Assembly (NCBI RefSeq): GCF_938039245.1
Contig: NZ_CALHVN010000024.1
Span: 1-24,577, forward strand
Source: an uncultured Campylobacter sp.
GTDB lineage: Bacteria; Campylobacterota; Campylobacteria; Campylobacterales; Campylobacteraceae
Direction of reading: 5' to 3'
Length of the DNA: 24,577 nucleotides
The notes beneath the pieces are model-generated. The model saw only the letters and a list, made by a program, of their open reading frames with translations. It searched no databases and was not told the origin of the DNA. Of this stretch, positions 14,092 through 21,902 are shown piece by piece; the stretch's first letter is position 1, and every line of letters starts with the position of its first letter. A program made the translations under genes and the position numbers.

Positions 14092-15228
14092 TTATCTTTT
14101 GAGCCGTTTTAAGCTCATCCAAAATCCGCTTATAACGAAAAATAGAACCGACGCCGAAGCTAAACAAAATATAAATTTACCGACCGCGCCCAAAAAATAT
14201 CCCGAATGCAAGCTCAAAACCGCTTTATGAATCGCAAAAGGCCTTGGCATCGAGCTTTTGGCGTCGTCAAACCTCGCGTGTCTGATAATTTGCCCTTTGG
14301 CGGCGTTTATCGTCATCGTATTTACCTTATCGTCCTCTTCCAGTCCTTTGTCAAAGTAAAATATCATAAAATTTTCGCCATCTTCTTGCGTGATGACGTT
14401 AAAAAGCTCGTAATCCTCTCTATCTCGTTTAAAAATATCTATCGCGGCCTGTAAATTTGCTATCTTGCCCTCGTCCTCTAGCGAAAATCCTCGCACTTGC
14501 GTAAAGCTCTTTTTTCTAAAAATTTCTTTTTCGCCAAGCGCGTTATTTACGAGCTTTGCCGCCCAGTCGTACGACCAGTAAAGCCCCGTAACGCTCATAA
14601 AAGCCAAAAATAAACAAAGATAAACGCCCGCAAATCCGTGCAGGCTGTACAAAAACGCATAGCCTTTGGCCTTGATTTTTAAAGTAAACGCGCGCATAAA
14701 TTTAGTTTTAAAACTAGGATAATAGATTATCAATCCAGATATAACCAAGATAACCAAAGCGATAGAGTAAACCGCGACGATATGCTTGCCTATAAGCCGC
14801 AACGTCTCGTTTTTGCTAAGTCCAAGGCCTAAGTTAGTATGCAAATTTAACATTAGTCCGATAAATTTATCGCCGAAATTTTCGCCCGTTATCTCGCCCG
14901 TGTATTGGTTTATAAAATACGACTTAAACTCGCCTTTAGCATTCGTGCCAGATACGCCTATAGCGTGATTTGCGTCCGAGTTAATCTTGTAGTAGCTAAG
15001 CGTAAAATTTGGTTCCCTAGCTTTAAAAATATCTAAAATTTCTCTCGCACTAAGCTCTTTTTCGCCTCGCTCGACGAAGGTTTTTTGCGAGTTTGCAAGG
15101 TCTATAATCTCGTCGTGATAGGATATGACCGCGCCGCTCAGAGCGACGATAAGCAGCGGCAAAACACAGGCTAGGCTTAAAATCAAATGAACGTTAAACC
15201 AAAATTTCTTTCTCTTTAAAAACGGCAT
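14092..15228 (-). CDS. PepSY-associated membrane protein, probable siderophore/iron reductase
   Basis: This 378-residue inner-membrane protein belongs to the PepSY-TM family (PiuB/FoxB-like). A first helix (about 15-37, after KRKKFWFNVHL) leads to a periplasmic PepSY-type region (about 55-115, including the GEITGE turn). Helices follow at about 150-170 and 193-215, then a second periplasmic region and a last helix at about 346-372. Conserved-looking helix or helix-edge histidines (His14, His38, His130, His149, His197, His334, His341) could bind haem. Family members are found beside TonB siderophore receptors and some reduce ferric siderophores in the periplasm. It lies 87 bases after the receptor gene, with a hairpin between. 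The reductase role is inferred from family and neighbourhood. Confidence 0.82.
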   Translation of the reverse strand: MPFLKRKKFWFNVHLILSLACVLPLLIVALSGAVISYHDEIIDLANSQKTFVERGEKELSAREILDIFKAREPNFTLSYYKINSDANHAIGVSGTNAKGEFKSYFINQYTGEITGENFGDKFIGLMLNLHTNLGLGLSKNETLRLIGKHIVAVYSIALVILVISGLIIYYPSFKTKFMRAFTLKIKAKGYAFLYSLHGFAGVYLCLFLAFMSVTGLYWSYDWAAKLVNNALGEKEIFRKKSFTQVRGFSLEDEGKIANLQAAIDIFKRDREDYELFNVITQEDGENFMIFYFDKGLEEDDKVNTMTINAAKGQIIRHARFDDAKSSMPRPFAIHKAVLSLHSGYFLGAVGKFIFCLASASVLFFVISGFWMSLKRLKR

Positions 15229-15256
15229 CTTTCTCCTTAAATTTAAGCTCGAATTT

Positions 15257-15300
15257 TAAAAACCGATAGCAGGGCGGCGATCGCTACGCACCGCCCTGCT
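15257..15300 (-). terminator. Hairpin terminator/attenuator after the TonB receptor gene
   Basis: AGCAGGGCGG (15268-15277) pairs perfectly with CCGCCCTGCT (15291-15300), with a 13-base loop. Read on the minus strand, the stem is followed by ATCGGTTTTTAAAA, a short T-run. This fits an intrinsic or partial terminator that would lower PepSY expression relative to the receptor. Confidence 0.7.
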
Positions 15301-15315
15301 TAAATTCGGCTAAAT

Positions 15316-17277
15316 TTAAAAATTTACGTTAAATCCGAGCCTATATTTAACCCCGTCGGCGATTAAAATTTCATAGCGTCCCGATTTTGTCGTTACGTAT
15401 TCGTTAAAGATATTATAAACGCTAAAATTTACGCTCGCATTTTTAGTTAGCTTGTAGCTTGCGCCCGCGTCAAATAGCGTATAATCCTTTATCTCCTCGT
15501 CACCTGGTAGACCGTAAACGGCTCTGGTTTTGCCCAGATAGTTCATCTGCGTCCATAAATTTAGATCGGGCGTCATATCATAGTCAAGACCTATTTTTAC
15601 GGTATGTACGGGTAGATTGTTTAGAGATTTACCCTCGTACGCGCCCGATTTTTGCTTTGATTTAGTATAAACGTAGCTTGAGTGCAGGGCTAAATTTGAT
15701 AGGATCTGCCAGTCTGAAGCGAGCTCGACGCCCTTTACTTCGGCTTTGCCGATATTTACGCTTTCCCAGATGCCGCGCCTATAGGTCTTGCCGTTATGCA
15801 CGCAAGGAACGCCCGGTCGCGCGACGCAAACGGGCTTCGTGCCTAGACCGTCTTTTATCCGCGTATAAAACGCCATCGCCGAGACGTTAAGGCTCTCGTC
15901 CCCGTACGCGACGCCGGCCTCGTAGTTTAGGCTGGATTCTGGTTTTAGGTCGCTTTTACCCAGCTGCGCTCCCATACCGCCGGCAAAAGGCAGAGCAAGC
16001 CCGTCGGTTCGCATCTTGATATCAGGCGTCGAGTAGCCTGCCGATACGCCGCCTTTTAGCGATAAATTTTCGCTTAGATGATACACGGCATATCCGCGCG
16101 GCGATACGTGTCCGCCGTAGTCTTTGTCGTGATTATACCTTAGACCCGCAGTTAGCGTGAGCGCGTCGGTTACGTCAAAATCGTCCTCGCCGTAGAGCGA
16201 AAAATCATATCTCTTTACGTTTGCGGCATCAGCCGTCGTTGCCTTTTCGTTTAACCTTTCTCTTCTGTATTCAGCCCCCAGACTTAGCGTATTGTTATCA
16301 AAAAAATACGTTCCCTTGGTATTTAGCGTCGTCGTTTTTAGCGTGAGATCTTGTTGTCCGCTTTCTTTCATATGATCGTGGGTTAAAAAGCTTTCAAGCA
16401 TCAGTTTGTCGTATTTGCCCGTATGCGAGAGCGAGGCGGTATATCCGCTCATCTTTTCAAACGCGACGCTCGTATTATCGCCGGTAGCCCTTCTTAGCGT
16501 CTTGCCTTCGGTGCGCTCGTATTTATTTACTACGCGGCGTAGGTCCAGCGCTATCTCGTCGTTTTCGGTGGCGTTATACATGATTTTCGCGCCGAAATTT
16601 ACGTCCTCGTTTTTGCGGTTCGTAAAGGCTCGCTCATCTTCGAATTTATGAAAATACCGTCCGTAAAGCGCGATGCCTAGCACGTCCGGGATCACTGCGC
16701 CGTTTGCGTAAAAGCCGGTTTGGTAGTCGTCGTTTATCCCGCTTTTGCCCGCAAGCGTGTAGTAGCCGTTTACGTTTCCGCTAAATTCGTTTGAAAAGCC
16801 CTTGGTGATGATGTTTATCACGCCTCCCATCGCATCCGAGCCGTATAGCGAACTCATCGGCCCTCGCACGATTTCGATACGCTCGATCGTGTTTGCCGGC
16901 GGGAGGAAATTTTGAGAGCTACCGACCGCGCGAAGCCCTCTATATGCGCTATCGCTGGTCGCAGGACGACCGTCTATTAAAATTTTAGTATATTTTTGAC
17001 CAAGGCCTCTCATCGTGATACCGCGTCTGCTAGCCGCCCCCAGCGTCGCGCCGAAAACTCCCGGAGCGTCTTTTACGACGCTTTCTATATCTTGATGGTT
17101 GCGCCTGGCTATCTCTTTTTGCGAAATTACCGAAACGGAGGCAGGCGCGTCTTTGATATTTTGTTCAAAACCCGTCGCGCTAGTTACGGTAACTTCGTTT
17201 AGTTTTACTTCATCGGCCGCCTGCGCGCAAGATAGCGCTAGGCAAGCTAGCATAGAAATTTTAGGCATACTTTTCAT
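15316..17277 (-). CDS. TonB-dependent outer-membrane receptor, catecholate-siderophore/colicin-receptor type
   Basis: This 653-residue receptor has a signal peptide (1-20, ending CAQA), a TonB-box-like EVTVTS (28-33) and a plug domain (about 40-160: DAPASVSVIS, DAPGVFG, RGLGQKYTKILIDGR, then ERIEIVRGPMSSLYGSDAMG). The rest is a 22-strand-type barrel closing with a terminal Phe (LGFNVNF). The plug resembles CirA/FepA-type catecholate receptors. An extracellular loop with two Cys (KPVCVARPGVPCVHNG) could form a disulfide. AAGGAG lies 8 bases before the ATG. The promoter overlaps a Fur-box-like palindrome and an AraC-type regulator is divergent, so iron repression plus ligand activation is likely. 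The ligand itself cannot be read from sequence. Confidence 0.93.
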   Translation of the reverse strand: MKSMPKISMLACLALSCAQAADEVKLNEVTVTSATGFEQNIKDAPASVSVISQKEIARRNHQDIESVVKDAPGVFGATLGAASRRGITMRGLGQKYTKILIDGRPATSDSAYRGLRAVGSSQNFLPPANTIERIEIVRGPMSSLYGSDAMGGVINIITKGFSNEFSGNVNGYYTLAGKSGINDDYQTGFYANGAVIPDVLGIALYGRYFHKFEDERAFTNRKNEDVNFGAKIMYNATENDEIALDLRRVVNKYERTEGKTLRRATGDNTSVAFEKMSGYTASLSHTGKYDKLMLESFLTHDHMKESGQQDLTLKTTTLNTKGTYFFDNNTLSLGAEYRRERLNEKATTADAANVKRYDFSLYGEDDFDVTDALTLTAGLRYNHDKDYGGHVSPRGYAVYHLSENLSLKGGVSAGYSTPDIKMRTDGLALPFAGGMGAQLGKSDLKPESSLNYEAGVAYGDESLNVSAMAFYTRIKDGLGTKPVCVARPGVPCVHNGKTYRRGIWESVNIGKAEVKGVELASDWQILSNLALHSSYVYTKSKQKSGAYEGKSLNNLPVHTVKIGLDYDMTPDLNLWTQMNYLGKTRAVYGLPGDEEIKDYTLFDAGASYKLTKNASVNFSVYNIFNEYVTTKSGRYEILIADGVKYRLGFNVNF

Positions 17278-17307
17278 CTTTAAACTCCTTATTTAAATTT
17301 AAACCCT

Positions 17308-17337
17308 ATTTTACTATAATCAGATAATTATTATCAA
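17308..17337 (-). promoter_or_regulatory. Promoter of the TonB receptor gene
   Basis: Read on the minus strand, TTGATA (17332-17337) and TAAAAT (17308-17313) are separated by 18 bases, a good sigma-70-type pair about 30 bases upstream of the ATG. The Fur-box-like palindrome covers the spacer and part of the -35, which would block polymerase when occupied. Confidence 0.55.
17323..17335. promoter_or_regulatory. Fur-box-like operator between receptor and AraC genes
   Basis: GATAAT-T-ATTATC is a perfect 6-1-6 palindrome matching the Fur consensus arms, with a further ATAATC just before it (17316-17321). It lies in the 113-base divergent region and could repress both the receptor and the regulator under iron-rich conditions. 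Binding is inferred. Confidence 0.7.
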
Positions 17338-17390
17338 TACTTAGGCAAACGGTAGAGGTATTTTTATCAACGCTAAAAGGATAAAAGCAA

Positions 17391-18341
17391 ATGAAGGTCG
17401 AATTTAAAGATATTTTACGAGCAAACGAACAAGAAATCGCGCAAAATTCGGCGCGCTACGGACAAAGCGCGTGGCAAGAGCAAGATAGAAAATGCAAGGT
17501 CGAGTTTTTTAAAGGCGCAAGCGGAGCAAGCTACTGCAGGAGCGAAATAATCTGCAACAAAAGCGTAAAAAGACGGCTTGAAAGGAGCACTGGCTACTGC
17601 TTTTTGCTCTTTAACGACGCAAGAGGGGACGCCGGACTTAAAGCGGGCAAAAAAACTTTTTGCCTAAAGGCCGGAGAGTTTTGGACGGGACGCGTGGATA
17701 GCGGATTTGAGGGCATTTGCGAGTATCAAAGCAGTAGCTACGCCGGACGATGCATCGTGCTAAAAAACGAGCTGGCCGGCGAGCTAGCGGCATTTAAAAA
17801 TCTAGGCGAAGAAAACGAAATCTGCATCCAAACGGCTAAGATAAATTTAGCCCAAAGCCTGATTTTACGGGAGCTTTTAGCCGCGAGCGAGTTTGAGGGC
17901 AAGATGCGCGAAATATTTATGGAAGCTAAAATTTTAGAGCTAATCTACAAAAGCCTAGGCGCGCCCAAAACGCCAGAAACCGATGAAAAAAAGCACGATT
18001 TTAGCGACGAATACGTAAAAATTTTAAACAAAGCAAGGCAAATTCTACTAAGCGACGTCCAAAATCCGCCCAGCATAAAAGAGCTAGCCAGAGCGTGCGC
18101 GACGAATGAATTTAAACTAAAAACGGGCTTTAAAAGCTACTTTGGCGATACGATCTACGGGCTGCTAGCGACCGAGCGACTAAACGCGGCGAAAAAACTT
18201 TTAGAGAGCGGAGACGTCTGTGTAAGCGAAGCCGCAAAAATCGTCGGATACGCCAGCGCTCCGCACTTTGCAAAGATTTTTAGAGAAAAATTCGGCGTTT
18301 TGCCGACGCAAATTTTAAAACAAAAGAAATTTTATACGTAA
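17391..18341 (+). CDS. AraC-family regulator of the siderophore receptor (PchR-like)
   Basis: This 316-residue regulator has an unusual N-terminal sensor region (1-200) without a recognisable cupin signature, and a C-terminal AraC double helix-turn-helix (about 205-316): PPSIKELARACATNEFKLK, a GFKSYFGDTIYGLL linker, then VSEAAKIVGYASAPHFAKIF and REKFGVLPTQ. The YFGDTIYGLL form and overall length resemble PchR, which activates a siderophore receptor when bound to ferric siderophore. It is divergent from the TonB receptor with a Fur-box-like site between them. AAGGA lies upstream of the ATG. A role as activator of the receptor and PepSY genes is inferred from position; ligand unknown. Confidence 0.85.
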   Translation: MKVEFKDILRANEQEIAQNSARYGQSAWQEQDRKCKVEFFKGASGASYCRSEIICNKSVKRRLERSTGYCFLLFNDARGDAGLKAGKKTFCLKAGEFWTGRVDSGFEGICEYQSSSYAGRCIVLKNELAGELAAFKNLGEENEICIQTAKINLAQSLILRELLAASEFEGKMREIFMEAKILELIYKSLGAPKTPETDEKKHDFSDEYVKILNKARQILLSDVQNPPSIKELARACATNEFKLKTGFKSYFGDTIYGLLATERLNAAKKLLESGDVCVSEAAKIVGYASAPHFAKIFREKFGVLPTQILKQKKFYT

Positions 18342-18359
18342 ATTTAACGCTCTTGCGGG

Positions 18360-18378
18360 GCTTTGGGGACAGCAAAGC
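18360..18378 (+). terminator. Weak stem-loop after the AraC gene
   Basis: GCTTTG (18360-18365) and CAAAGC (18373-18378) flank a 7-base loop about 20 bases after the AraC stop. No T-run follows, so termination is uncertain. The remainder of the gap up to 18616 is AT-rich, and I see no gene or repeat in it. Confidence 0.25.
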
Positions 18379-18616
18379 TAAGGACAAATCTAAAGGTAAT
18401 CATCACAATAAACCCCGTAAATTCGACAAGCAATAAAATATTTTAAGGCTCAAAGAAACTTAAACAGATTCTACCTTATCGATTTTAATACAATTATGAT
18501 AGATTTCTTTTGTAACAAAATAGTAAATTTAGCAAATATAAAATACGTTTAAATTTTTGATAAATCGCAGAGCAACCAAATGACAAAAATTATAAAATTT
18601 ACGCGGCTTAGCGCTC

Positions 18617-19411
18617 CTATTGTTTGATTAAAAACTTCTCTCCGTCAAATTTAAAGCTTTCATATTGGCTAGTAAGCTTGCCGTCCGGGTATTTGTCTGC
18701 GTAAACGGCCTTTAGCACCTTTAAAACGCCGTCTTTATATATGATAACTTTATCGTTATACCATTTTTCTTGGATGTCGTCGGTACCGTTTACGACTGAA
18801 AAATAATCAAAACCTACTCCGTAATAAGATTTGATACTGCCGTCGTCATAAACAAAAATTTTAGCTTGTTTTATACCATCCGTTTCAATGCGAAATGCTT
18901 TAACGACGCCTTCGGCTAGTTTGGAAGAAGCAGTAGCGATACTATAGACTAGATATAAACCATCCTTGACTTTGTAGATTTTATTTGCATAAGGTGCGCC
19001 TAGACTAAACCAGCTTAAACATGCGCACTCGCCTCCCCTGTCGCACTCTTTCATATACTCGTCAAAAAAATCCGCAACGTAGTTACGCTTTCCATCTGCA
19101 AACTGATAGACATTATAAAAAGACGCCATGCTTCCTCCGCCGGTAAATACCGAATATGCGCGAAATTTACCGTCATCAGATACCGCAATATGCGGTTTTT
19201 TACCTTTAGTATTTTGCAAAAATTTAAGCGTGTAATCGCCGCCTAATTTTAAAAACTCGGTCATTTTAGCTCTTAAGAGCATCTCATTTTCGCACGAACC
19301 GCTCCACCTCCAATCTAACCCCAAAAGCCCATTAAGCTCCTTACCCAATCTTTCCCGTTCTTCACCAAAAAGCAGACTTAAAACACAAAACAATATAAAT
19401 AAAAATTTCAT
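18617..19411 (-). CDS. Unknown exported protein
   Basis: The start at 19411 gives a 264-residue protein and is preferred over 19531 because AAGGA stands 6 bases before it and it begins with a signal peptide (KFLFILFCVLSLLFG, then EERER). The mature part is rich in aromatic residues and glycine, with repeated beta-like words such as YYGVGFDYFS, VIIYKDGVLKVL and KFDGEKFLI. It carries several cysteines, one isolated (GSCENE) and a cluster (ECDRGGECACLSW) that could form disulfides in the periplasm. No lipobox is evident. I do not recognise a family. It lies alone between the AraC gene and the divergent hemW-like gene. Confidence 0.72.
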   Translation of the reverse strand: MKFLFILFCVLSLLFGEERERLGKELNGLLGLDWRWSGSCENEMLLRAKMTEFLKLGGDYTLKFLQNTKGKKPHIAVSDDGKFRAYSVFTGGGSMASFYNVYQFADGKRNYVADFFDEYMKECDRGGECACLSWFSLGAPYANKIYKVKDGLYLVYSIATASSKLAEGVVKAFRIETDGIKQAKIFVYDDGSIKSYYGVGFDYFSVVNGTDDIQEKWYNDKVIIYKDGVLKVLKAVYADKYPDGKLTSQYESFKFDGEKFLIKQ

Positions 19412-19565
19412 CTTTTTCCTTTTTAAACGGATTTTAGATATTTTATCAAAATTTACGCTAGAAAAATTATGGAAAACAGATATAGATGCGCTCAAATTTA
19501 CCGCAAACCGGCGCAAAAGCCAAAACGCCAAAATATCAAACGCCGCGCGATAAAGCCGTAAAATC

Positions 19566-19574
19566 TGCTAAAAT
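19566..19574 (+). promoter_or_regulatory. Extended -10 promoter for the hemW-like gene
   Basis: TGCTAAAAT (19566-19574) fits the extended -10 used by Campylobacter sigma-70, which often lacks a -35. It is 21 bases before the ATG at 19596, with AAAGG as the ribosome site between them. Confidence 0.5.
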
Positions 19575-19595
19575 ACGGCAAAAACAAAGGTCAAA

Positions 19596-20648
19596 ATGCT
19601 TCTTTACGTCCACATCCCTTTTTGCGAGAGCAAATGCCCATACTGCGCCTTTGGCTCGGTGGTGGGCAAACGAAATTTAACGAGCGCGTATTTTGACGCG
19701 ATGATTGCGGATTTTAGGGAGCAAATTTTAAAATTTGATGTAAAAAACGGCGAGATCGAGACGCTTTTCATCGGCGGAGGGACGCCAAGCGCCGTGGACG
19801 GGGGCTACTACGAGCGGCTATTTGAGACGGTCGCGCCATATCTAGCGGCAAACGCCGAGATCACGACGGAGGCAAATCCAAACTCTGCAAGCCAAAAGTG
19901 GCTATCACAGATGAAATCATACGGCGTAAATCGCGTGAGCTTCGGCGCTCAGAGCTTTTTTGAAGATAAGCTTAAATTTCTCGGGCGTATCCACGACGCG
20001 AGGCAGATCTACGAGGCTGTAGCAAACGCCAAAATGGCAGGGCTAGAAAATATAAACGTCGACCTCATCTACGGCACGAAGCTAGACACTAAAAAACTCC
20101 TCCAGCAAGAGGCGCAAAATGTCCGAAATCTAGGCGTTTCGCACGTTTCGGCGTATTCGCTAACGCTTGAGGAAAATACGCCATTTGCCGGTAAGATAAC
20201 CTACGCAAAAGATAGTCCGAGGCTGGCTAAATTTATGATAGACCGCATCGAAGAAATCGGGCTAAAACAATACGAAATCTCAAATTTCGGTCAAATTTGC
20301 AAGCATAACCTGGGCTACTGGCAGGGCAAAAATTACCTTGCCCTGGGCGCTTACGCGGTCGGATTTTGGCGCGATCGCCGCTTTTATAACGCTTCAAATT
20401 TAAACGCTTACGTAAAAAATCCGCATGCTAAAAAAATAGAAAATTTAAGCGCGGACGAGCTAAATTTAGAGCGGATATTTTTAGGCGCTAGAAGTGTCGT
20501 CGGCATCGATCAAAACAGCCTAAACGCCGAGCAAGAGCAAAGAGCGCTGCTACTAAAAAAGAGCGGAAAATTAAAATTTAAAAACGGGCGATATTACGCC
20601 AAAAATTTCCTCACCGCGGATGAAATTTCTTTATTTATCGCGGGCTGA
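19596..20648 (+). CDS. hemW: HemW-like radical SAM protein (HemN family)
   Basis: This 350-residue radical SAM enzyme has the iron-sulfur motif C10ESKCPYC17 (CX3CX2C) in HIPFCESKCPYCAFG. GGGTPSAV, TTEANPNS, the RVSFGAQSF block and NVDLIYG follow in the HemN/HemW order. The length matches HemW, a haem chaperone, rather than the ~455-residue HemN coproporphyrinogen dehydrogenase. HemW-like proteins are often mis-annotated as coproporphyrinogen oxidases. The C-terminal HemN-C region (about 290-345) is present in reduced form. It heads a plus-strand cluster with tatB and tatC; the same adjacency occurs in C. jejuni as I recall. The HemW assignment is likely, but the precise role is not proven by sequence. 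Confidence 0.85.
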   Translation: MLLYVHIPFCESKCPYCAFGSVVGKRNLTSAYFDAMIADFREQILKFDVKNGEIETLFIGGGTPSAVDGGYYERLFETVAPYLAANAEITTEANPNSASQKWLSQMKSYGVNRVSFGAQSFFEDKLKFLGRIHDARQIYEAVANAKMAGLENINVDLIYGTKLDTKKLLQQEAQNVRNLGVSHVSAYSLTLEENTPFAGKITYAKDSPRLAKFMIDRIEEIGLKQYEISNFGQICKHNLGYWQGKNYLALGAYAVGFWRDRRFYNASNLNAYVKNPHAKKIENLSADELNLERIFLGARSVVGIDQNSLNAEQEQRALLLKKSGKLKFKNGRYYAKNFLTADEISLFIAG

Positions 20649-20675
20649 TTTATGCGAATTTGAGATAAAAAACGA

Positions 20676-20681
20676 TAAAAT
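20676..20681 (+). promoter_or_regulatory. Putative -10 element for tatBC
   Basis: GATAAAAT ends in TAAAAT (20676-20681), 32 bases before the tatB ATG. TAGGATAAAAAA supplies the ribosome site. The 65-base gap after the hemW-like gene makes a separate tatB promoter plausible. Confidence 0.4.
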
Positions 20682-20713
20682 GAACGCTTTAAAATAAAAT
20701 TTAGGATAAAAAA

Positions 20714-21118
20714 ATGTTTGGCATGAGCTTACCCGAGATCATCGTCATAGCCGTCATCGCGGTATTATTTTTGGGGCCTGATAAGCTTCCTAGCGCGATG
20801 GTAGAGATAGCGAAATTTTTTAAAACCGTCAAAAAAACGGTCAATGACGCAAAAAGCAGTTTCGATCAAGAGATAAAAATCCAAGAACTCAAAGAGGACG
20901 CGAAAAAATACAAAGAGAGCATCGCAAAAACCACCGAAACGGTGCGAAAAAAGCTTACCTTTGAGGAGCTTGACGAGCTCAAAAAGGGCGTAAACGACGT
21001 CGCTAGCGGCGTCACGGACGGCCTAAACGACGTAAAAAAGAGCGTCGAAGCGGTCAAAAACCCGGGCGAAGCGGTCAAAAACGCCGTTTTAGGCGATAAC
21101 GAGAAAAAAGAGGCGTAA
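20714..21118 (+). CDS. tatB: Sec-independent translocase protein TatB
   Basis: TatB forms the signal-binding core of the twin-arginine translocase with TatC. The 134-residue protein has one N-terminal membrane helix (MSLPEIIVIAVIAVLFLGPDK), with the typical Glu8 and the LGPDKLP hinge. An amphipathic helix follows (about 23-45), then a long charged, probably coiled C-terminal region (DAKSSFDQEIKIQ and onward) ending in GDNEKKEA. The early glutamate and the long tail favour TatB over TatA; no tatA gene is in the window. The stop shares a base with the tatC start (TAATG), so the two are co-translated. The Tat-signal transglutaminase-like protein at 1932-3005 is a likely client. Confidence 0.93.
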   Translation: MFGMSLPEIIVIAVIAVLFLGPDKLPSAMVEIAKFFKTVKKTVNDAKSSFDQEIKIQELKEDAKKYKESIAKTTETVRKKLTFEELDELKKGVNDVASGVTDGLNDVKKSVEAVKNPGEAVKNAVLGDNEKKEA

Positions 21119-21873
21119 TGTTTGAAGAGCTAAAACCGCATTTAGTAGAACTAAGAAAAAGGCTTTTTATCAGCGTCTTATCGGTCATAGCGATGTTTAT
21201 CGCGTGCTTTAGCTTTTGGAAACCGCTGCTAGCCGCGATGACCGCTCCGCTATCTAAAGTCCTGCCAGCAGGCAGCAACATTATCTTTACGCAGGTACAA
21301 GAGCCTTTTTTTACCGCGATGCAAGTGGCGTTTTTTGCAGGTTTGATACTCGCGCTACCGGTGATATTTTGGCAGCTTTGGCTCTTTGTCGCGCCCGGTC
21401 TTTACGATAACGAAAAAAAGCATGTTATTCCGTTTGTTGTTTCGGCTACTTTTATGTTTTTAGTCGGGGCGGCGTTTTGCTACTACGTCGTGATACCTAT
21501 CGGCTTTGAGTTTCTCGTTACCTTCGGCGGGCAGTTATTTACCGCACTACCTAGCATAGGCGAATACGTCGGTTTTTTCACCAAGCTCCTAATAGCTTTC
21601 GGGCTAGCTTTCGAGCTTCCCGTTATCACATTTTTCCTTGCTAAACTCGGCCTGGTCGATGATAAGATGCTTAAAAACTCCTTCCGCTACGCCATCGTCG
21701 TGATTTTTATATTTGCCGCGATCATGACGCCTCCTGATATCCTCAGCCAGTTTTTGATGGCGGTGCCTCTCATCGGTCTTTACGGGCTTTCTATCTTTAT
21801 AGCCGCCCGCGTAAATCCGGCTAAAAACGAAGAGCACGAGCAGGAAACCGACGAAGAAAAAGAGGACGAATAG
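21118..21873 (+). CDS. tatC: Sec-independent translocase protein TatC
   Basis: TatC recognises the twin-arginine motif and is the polytopic core of the translocase. This 251-residue protein starts with the family signature EELKPHLVELRKRLF and contains FTQVQEPFFTAMQVAFFAG, then PGLYDNEKKHVIPFV and the LAFELPVITFFLAKLG region. MTPPDILSQFLMAVPLIGLYG follows before the last helix, and there are six predicted membrane helices in all. The C-terminus is a highly acidic tail (HEQETDEEKEDE). It overlaps tatB by one base and is followed 25 bases later by queA. All expected blocks are present and I see nothing abnormal. Confidence 0.96.
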   Translation: MFEELKPHLVELRKRLFISVLSVIAMFIACFSFWKPLLAAMTAPLSKVLPAGSNIIFTQVQEPFFTAMQVAFFAGLILALPVIFWQLWLFVAPGLYDNEKKHVIPFVVSATFMFLVGAAFCYYVVIPIGFEFLVTFGGQLFTALPSIGEYVGFFTKLLIAFGLAFELPVITFFLAKLGLVDDKMLKNSFRYAIVVIFIFAAIMTPPDILSQFLMAVPLIGLYGLSIFIAARVNPAKNEEHEQETDEEKEDE

Positions 21874-21875
21874 TC

Positions 21876-21902
21876 ATGAAAGCAAGTAGGCTAGCCAAAT
21901 GA
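21876..21902 (+). other. Eight-codon mini-ORF overlapping the queA start
   Basis: ATG at 21876 opens MKASRLAK and its TGA overlaps the queA ATG as ATGA. GAGG upstream (21862-21865) could serve as its ribosome site. The queA start itself has only a weak GTAGG site. The mini-ORF could couple tatC-end translation to queA, or be chance. Confidence 0.3.

Noticed and set aside
19412..19531. Longer start for the unknown exported protein
   Set aside because: It would bury the signal peptide behind 40 residues; the ATG at 19411 has AAGGA in good position.
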